From contig CM071574.1 in the NCBI GenBank assembly GCA_036426205.1, forward strand, positions 8,542,864 through 8,606,863: a stretch of DNA of 64,000 bases. The letters are read 5' to 3'. Shown one piece after another: positions 58,856-64,000 of the stretch. The first letter of the stretch is position 1. Each line of letters opens with the position of its first letter. The stretch comes from Ascaphus truei. Lineage: Eukaryota; Chordata; Amphibia; Anura; Ascaphidae. The notes below the pieces were generated by a model. It was not told where the DNA came from, did not search any database, and saw only the letters and a list, made by a program, of their open reading frames with translations. A program made the translations under genes and the position numbers.

Positions 58856-59290
58856 CATGGTCCTCATACTCGCCGTAGCGATCAAGATCATTTATCAATA
58901 CAACCATCAATATCATCATTCAAATCCTCTGTACCACAATTTATCGCCATCATCCCAATCCCCGTACCATCATCCCAATCCTTCTTACCATAAATGTCAT
59001 CACCATCATTAGCCATCAACATCCTCTCCATCATCTCCTCACAACAGCTGTTAACATCATCACTACCACACATTTTTATTGCCGTCATTATTATGATCAT
59101 AGCCATCAGTAGCATTACCATCAATAATTATCACCGCCGCCGTGCCCATCTTTCTCGCCGCCGTGCCCATCTTTCTCGCCGCCGTGCCCATCTATCATTA
59201 TCATCACAGCCGCCTTTATCCTTACTATTACTACCACCAAAATTCATGAGCAGCATCATTATCACCACCATACTCATAATTATTATTGTC
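58850..59290. repeat. ATC-rich simple repeat with a 21-bp triplicate
   Basis: Imperfect CAT/ATC repeat. Within it, CGCCGCCGTGCCCATCTTTCT occurs in three nearly identical tandem copies at about 59130-59192. Confidence 0.85.
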
Positions 59291-59927
59291 ATTCTCCTCA
59301 ACTGTACAGCGCAGTATTTGATGCTGTACACACCTCAGTAAGCACCAAGAGTACTTTAAAACAAGGCTAAGAAATAATACCTTTGCAAAAGTGTGGTCGA
59401 ATATATCTTTGTGGCAAGGATGAAAATATGACCAATGGGGGACTCCCTCAATTTGTATAATCCTATAACATTGTTGGGGGCTTTCAGAAGAGTGGGCCTT
59501 CCAAATGATGTCTACTCGGATTGGTTCAACTCGTGTGTGTCTGTTACCATTAAGGCTACGGATTGCCACATGGCCATTAAGGCATAGCTCCTGTATTTAT
59601 TTATTTTTTAATCCTGATAGGAAAAGCACAACTGAAAATCTCAGACGATTTAAAGAAATATACGTGAAGCCCCTCCCACCCCCCAAAAAGTTAAAAAGTA
59701 TCTGTTAACCAAAAATGACATTTTTGGTGCTTTTCTTTTGACTTCAAAGAGTGAGATTTTCTTCAAATCTATGGAGATCTACTTTCAATTCTATAGATTC
59801 CTGGCTGTACCTAATTATCATGGTAGGAATTAGGGGTGGGTGTGCAAAGAAAATGGCACACATCTGCGTTTATTGGTTAAACGACTCCATTTATTAACTA
59901 AATATTTCCTGTAAGATAGAACTATAT
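59291..59927. other. RAB3GAP1 intron 2, unique stretch
   Basis: Nothing recognised beyond short AT-rich segments. Confidence 0.4.
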
Positions 59928-60047
59928 CAGGGGTGGCCAACTGCAGTCCTGAAGGGCCACAAACAGGTCGGGTTTTCAAGATATCCCTGCTTCAGCACAG
60001 GTGGCTAAGTTGAAGACTGCATCTTCGGGACTGGAGTTGCCCACCCC
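59928..60047. repeat. Palindromic MITE, internally deleted
   Basis: GGCCAACTGCAGTCCTGAAG ... GCTTCAGCACAGGTGGCT ... GGACTGGAGTTGCCCACCCC. Part of the right half is missing. Confidence 0.85.
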
Positions 60048-60084
60048 TGAGCTAAGGTGAAGTCCTTCCTAGGATCATAGGGAA

Positions 60085-60232
60085 GCACAGGTGACGCCAT
60101 CAGTCCCTGCTTCAGCGCAGGTGGTGCAGTCTTTGATTGAGCCTCTGATTGAGCCCCCTGTGCTGAAGCAGGGGTATTCTGAACACCTGACCTGTTGGTG
60201 GCTCTTCAGGACTGGAGTTGCCCACCCCGATC
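60085..60232. repeat. Palindromic MITE, second copy close by
   Basis: CAGTCCCTGCTTCAGCGCAG ... GAGCCCCCTGTGCTGAAGC ... ACCTGACCTGTTGGTGGC. The left end is missing. It lies 40 bp after the previous copy in the same orientation. Confidence 0.82.
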
Positions 60233-60700
60233 TACATTGACAGCAGTACATGAGCTAAGGAATTGCTTCAAAATAGACTGATCACCCAAAATACAGTTTA
60301 GTTAATAATATAACATACAAACTGGACTATACGCGGAATACACTGTTGTATATTTCTAATGTGTTAGTAGGGATCATGATGTATTATTGGATTAATATTG
60401 GTCTACCTTTAACAAAATAAACTGTGCTCAAAGTGTCTGTTTCCCGTAATTATGAATTACTTTAATACAGTATTTATCACTCAAACACCTTCCTTTTTTA
60501 ATCATATTCTATGTTTCGAAATTATATTCTACCAATGTGTTAAATGCACAATAAGCAATGACCTGCTATAGGAAAATATGCAGCCATTTCATACACCGCT
60601 GAAAAAGCTCCCAAAATACTGTCTGTTTCCTCTGGAGTGCCGTCCCATCACAGCAAGAGGCAATCATCGCGGATTCCATCTTTTATGGGAAATGTCCTCG
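60233..60700. other. RAB3GAP1 intron 2, no feature seen
   Basis: AT-rich intronic sequence. Confidence 0.4.
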
Positions 60701-60702
60701 CA

Positions 60703-61365
60703 CATGGCTGGCCCACGCATTGCTGGCCTCACATGACTCGCCCTCACATGGCTGGCTCTCACATGGCTGGGCCTCCCATGGCTGGCCCTCGCATTGCTGG
60801 CCTCACATGACTCGCCCTCACATGGCTGGCTCTCACATGGCGGGCCCTCCCATGGCTGGGCCTCCCATGGCTGGCCCTCGCATGGCGGGCCCTCCCATGG
60901 CTGGCCCTCCCATGGCGGGCCCTCCCATGGCTGGCCCTCACATGGCTGGCCCTCACATGGCTGGCCGGCCCTCACATGGCTGGCTCTCACATGGCGGGCC
61001 TCACATGGCTGGCTCTCACATGGCGGGCCCTCCCATGGCTGGCCCTCCCATGGCTGGCCCTCGCATAGCTGGCCCTCGCATGGCTGGCCCTCGCATGGCT
61101 GGCCCTCACATAGCTGGCTCTCACATGGCGGGCCTCACATGGCTGGCCCTCGCATGGCTGGCCCTCGCATGGCTGGCCGGCTCTCCCATGGCTGGCCCTC
61201 GCACGGCTGGGCCCTCGCACGGCTGGCCCTCGCACGGCTGGCCCTCGCACGGCTGGCCCTCGCACGGCTGGGCCCTCGCACGGCTGGCCCTCGCACGGCT
61301 GGCCCTCGCACGGCTGGCCCTCGCACGGCTGGCCCTCACACGGCTGGCCCTCACACGGCTGGCCT
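60703..61365. repeat. 15-bp minisatellite, about 43 copies, before exon 3
   Basis: The unit is GCACGGCTGGCCCTC in the right half and CATGGCTGGCCCTCR-type in the left half, with occasional added GG. As 15 is a multiple of three, open frames run through it in most frames (His-Gly-Trp-Pro-Ser and similar). They are not genes. It ends 78 bp before RAB3GAP1 exon 3. Confidence 0.97.
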
Positions 61366-61442
61366 CTCCAGCTCTGTAACACGGCAGCTAACATTTCCCT
61401 TTATTTTGCCGTGATATTAATTTGATCTTTTGTTTCTGCCAG

Positions 61443-61518
61443 ATTTATCTCAAAAGTTGAAGAGGTTTTGAACGAGTGGAAATTAATTGGAGACTCTTCA
61501 AAAAACCCTCCAGAGAAG
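61443..61518 (+). CDS. RAB3GAP1: RAB3GAP1 exon 3
   Basis: 76-nt exon between TTTTGTTTCTGCCAG and GAGAAG|GTTTGG. The first base completes the Arg codon of exon 2. The peptide is FISKVEEVLNEWKLIGDSS then KNPPEK, close to FISKVEEVLNDWKLIG in human as remembered. It ends on a whole codon. The donor GTTTGG is weaker than usual. Confidence 0.95.
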
Positions 61519-61693
61519 GTTTGGCTGCCATTATTTATATTTTCTTCAATGAAAATAAATACAGTATATATATTGTTTCCTTTCTATTGTACTGGACGCC
61601 ACTTCTGGGAATGGGTTTAATTCAGCTTTATATTGGGTGTTCTGTTCGGTGCGTTATAATGCTGAGGTCTGACACAGTTGTTCCGTTATGCAG

Positions 61694-61826
61694 GGTGAAT
61701 ATACCACTGGCTTTTGGGAAGAGAAGGGAGATGAAGTTTGTTTTGCTGACTTCAAATTCTCTATTAAGCATCATTATTTTCTACAAGAATCCTGTGAGAA
61801 AGAAGAGAAGGAAGACTTAGGAGAAG
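61694..61826 (+). CDS. RAB3GAP1: RAB3GAP1 exon 4
   Basis: 133-nt exon after TCCGTTATGCAG, with donor GGAGAAG|GTAGTC. The peptide has TGFWEEKGDEVCFADFKFSI then KHHYFLQES, matching the human TGTWEEKSDEISFADFKFS region. It is followed by an acidic-basic linker (CEKEEKEDLGE). It starts on a whole codon and ends one base into a codon. The intron before it is only 175 bp. Confidence 0.95.
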
Positions 61827-62159
61827 GTAGTCACTTCCTTGGAGATACTAGTTTGTTTTTTTGTTATGACAGTATCTTTTGCTACCTACGGATGCTGCTC
61901 TGTCCCTGTATCATGTCGATTTCTAGATAACCGTTTCTTATGTGCTTGCTCATGTCTTTCATGATTTTGCAATCGCCCTCATCAACTCTTTTCCACGCTT
62001 AACAGCCCTGGTATTGTTAGGTTGTCCTGGTAGATCCAATGCTCTGTGTTACCGGAAGAGGCATTTACCTGCCGTCAGTGCCCAGTGTTACCATGCTCTG
62101 CACTTACTGTTTCCCCTAATGTGTGTTAGTCTCCCAACAGAGAGTACTTCTTAGATTGT

Positions 62160-62275
62160 AAGCTCTGCGCGGCAGGGTTTCCTTTTGATGCTCCTATTGC
62201 ATATTATTGCCCTGTATTTTAATGCCTGTTTTTGTAATGCCATGCGAACATTGTTGCTGCTATACAAGTAAAAAT
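62160..62275 (+). repeat. LINE/SINE 3' fragment
   Basis: TTAGATTGTAAGCTCTGCGC then GGCAGGG, and a terminal GCTATACAAGTAAAA, resembles the 3' UTR of the CR1/L2 elements seen at 58.7 kb. It ends just before the exon 5 acceptor. Confidence 0.55.
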
Positions 62276-62306
62276 GTGTAACATGCATGTGTTTTTTATT
62301 TTTCAG

Positions 62307-62385
62307 ACGCACTTCCAGTTTGCATGCAGGATCTGCTGTGCACAAACAATGACTTCCCACCTATAGCTCACTGTTTGGTCAGATG
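62307..62385 (+). CDS. RAB3GAP1: RAB3GAP1 exon 5 (last in window)
   Basis: 79-nt exon after TTTTTTATTTTTCAG, with donor AGATG|GTACGT. Two bases complete the Asp begun in exon 4. The peptide is ALPVCMQDLLCTNNDFPP then IAHCLVRW, matching human SMQDLLGMNNDFPP...AHCLVRW. It ends two bases into the Trp codon. The rest of the gene, including the catalytic Arg-finger region, lies to the right of the window. Confidence 0.95.
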
Positions 62386-62990
62386 GTACGTATTCATTGT
62401 GTTTGTTCCTATCCCATAAAGCTTTTGACGTAATATACGTAAACATGTGGTGTTAACTGTCCAAAAACAAATGAATCCTAAATTCACCACAGATAAAAGA
62501 AAAATCACGTTTGACTAAACTGCTTTTTATTAGGTATTCCAAAAGAACCATAGTCAAGCACCATTGTTTGTGATGCAGAGATTACATTAGATGAGGATTT
62601 GTATTGCATTGAGTATTCTTCATTTGCTGTTCATTCAAGAATCAAATAATAATCCGGATTAGTCCTTGGCTACACTTTAAGAAAGAAACAGGGGCTGGAG
62701 AGCACTGGGTCTAGAACTAAATAAACTTGAATGCAGAACAAAACAAAACCATACAAAATAAATACATGGGGATACAGGGGAGTAGGAGAGAAACACCCAC
62801 CCATAAGGTTTCTCCGAAGAGCTTTAAGACGGAGACCCGTGCATTGGTGGTGTTTCTCTTATACTGCTTTGTTTCACCAGGCATTTATTTTGTACTTTTT
62901 ATTTTTAGTTTTTCATTAGTTTATTTTGTTTTAAACTTGGTGCTTTAATTCTTTCTTTTGAAGTGAAACTTCTTTGCTGCCACTGCACCT
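62386..62990 (+). other. RAB3GAP1: RAB3GAP1 intron 5, no exon seen
   Basis: I looked for the next exon (WYGLREF-like) and did not find it. No repeat recognised. Confidence 0.5.
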
Positions 62991-63019
62991 AAATGCACTG
63001 CATGTGGACGAAAATTGAA

Positions 63020-63168
63020 ACGGAAGTGAGGGACTGCGCATGTGCAGTACCGGAAGTGACATCATTGTAGTTTGTTGGCTGCCTGCTGGGAGTTGTAGTT
63101 CGGGGGCCGGAGGACAAGCCTTCAAAGGAAATCAAAAGGGAAGGCCTGAGTGACTACAAGTCCCAGGA
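63020..63168. promoter_or_regulatory. Cluster of ETS, NRF1, CRE-like and ZNF143-like motifs in intron 5
   Basis: Within 150 bp are CGGAAGTGA (63021), TGCGCATGTGCA (63035), CCGGAAGTGACATCA (63050), CTGGGAGTTGTAGTT (63086) and its inverted partner ACTACAAGTCCCAGG (63153). These match ETS, NRF1, ETS plus CRE-like, and a facing pair of ZNF143/Staf-type sites. The set is typical of housekeeping promoters. It may equally be part of a MITE that carries such motifs. Confidence 0.5.
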
Positions 63169-63529
63169 ACCCCTGGTATAGATGACAGGCACTGTACTTC
63201 AGTCTCTGTAAGCTGTACAGCCCTGGAAGTAACACACACACATTCACGATGAGTATAAATATAAAAGTGCAAATGGCAAACATTTTAGAAATTTACCATT
63301 TACAATAACAAAAAGCAAAGTGAAAAACATGCAAGGTGTGTGAATAAATTACACATAAATTGTGTATAGATTAATATAATATAGCGTTCTAAGTCAAACT
63401 TGTTTGGGTTTTGTCAAATTGTGTTTTGTTTTTTATGATTTACATTGAATGAAAGACTTTTTAGAGTAACGGCATTTAGATACTTTACAATCCAAAATAT
63501 ATGCATCTTACTTTAGTTATAAGCCAATT

Positions 63530-63826
63530 ACAGCTCAAGCCCGTTATAGCGTGATCCGCTACAATGCGGATCCGCTTATAACGCGGTCTGAGCATGGCTC
63601 ACGATTTAAAAACATCTCCATTTTTTTTTTTTAAAACATTCAATGCTTTATTGCTAACGGACACACACACACCCCAATGTGACCCTCCTCTGCGCTCGAG
63701 CGTAAGTGCCGTGCACGTGGACGCAGCCTGATGAAGTAGGGAGAGCTGCGGATGCCGGCGAAATTTTTTACGCGGTCTCATTTTGTGGACCCCGAGGACC
63801 GCGTTATAACGGGGTTCCGCTGTATT
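63530..63826. repeat. MITE with CCCGTTATARCG ends
   Basis: The left end TACAGCTCAAGCCCGTTATA and right end TATAACGGGGTTCCGCTGTA are inverted repeats. CGCGGTCT occurs inside both ends. No coding capacity. Confidence 0.75.
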
Positions 63827-64000
63827 TCATGTATTCCAAGTGATAGTATGGAAATTTCAACACATAAATATAATAAATTATACTCTCGAATCTCTTTCAT
63901 TGAATTAAAAACATCACCATCACAAATATAATTTCTGTGACAAAAGACAAAAAAGTTTCACTTACAATGTGCGTACTCGGCACACAAATTTTTTCTCCAT
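63827..64000. other. RAB3GAP1 intron 5, end of window
   Basis: AT-rich, nothing recognised. Confidence 0.4.

Noticed and set aside
60703..61414. Open frames of over 200 codons rich in Gly, Trp, Pro and Ser
   Set aside because: A 15-bp period keeps most frames open; no start context or homology.

Overview
The window is vertebrate nuclear DNA, most likely from an amphibian and probably a frog. Two conserved genes stand head to head, as their orthologues do in human chromosome band 2q21.3. On the minus strand is MAP3K19 (YSK4). On the plus strand is the 5' part of RAB3GAP1. The repeat content fits an anuran: many palindromic MITEs, Tc1-like elements, CR1/L2-type LINE tails and very many minisatellites. 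The species cannot be named from the sequence.

MAP3K19 (minus strand, 28,504 down to 1,020). I could join ten exons with GT-AG junctions. From 25,393 to 1,020 every junction keeps the reading frame. In gene order they are 28032-28504, 25177-25393, 23918-24065, 21000-21115, 20664-20785, 18205-18337, 17012-17090, 15142-15410, 14702-14775 and the 2.4 kb exon 1020-3398. The first four encode ankyrin repeats, which I do not recall in the human protein. The kinase exons lie left of base 1 and the first exon(s) were not found. A 24-bp coding minisatellite expands the first ankyrin exon. An isolated, intact ACOX1-like exon lies antisense in an intron at 22.5 kb.

Region 3.8-19.5 kb is a 15.7 kb inverted repeat. 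Its right arm carries four in-phase MAP3K19 exons. Its left arm repeats them inverted, with many one-base indels, inside the last intron seen here. This may be a long-read fold-back artefact.

Region 25.5-36.5 kb holds 20-, 24-, 40- and 23-bp minisatellites, MITEs, and a Tc1 element inserted in a LINE remnant. Much of the minisatellite sequence looks like unpolished single-read sequence.

Region 36.5-57.7 kb is a doubled block around a run of N. Block X (36.6-42.3 kb) is followed by a noisy copy X' (42.3-48.5 kb), 106 N, a noisy copy Y' (48.6-53.2 kb), then clean Y (53.2-57.7 kb). X ends and Y begins in the same 33-bp minisatellite, so the true order is probably X-minisatellite-Y, and X' and Y' are probably false duplications from gap filling.

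Region 55.6-64 kb holds the RAB3GAP1 promoter (ETS, CRE, ZNF143-like and YY1 motifs) and coding exons 1-5, all in phase. They are separated by minisatellites, a LINE 3' end and MITEs. The window ends in intron 5. I found no RNA gene, CRISPR array, or prokaryotic or viral gene.
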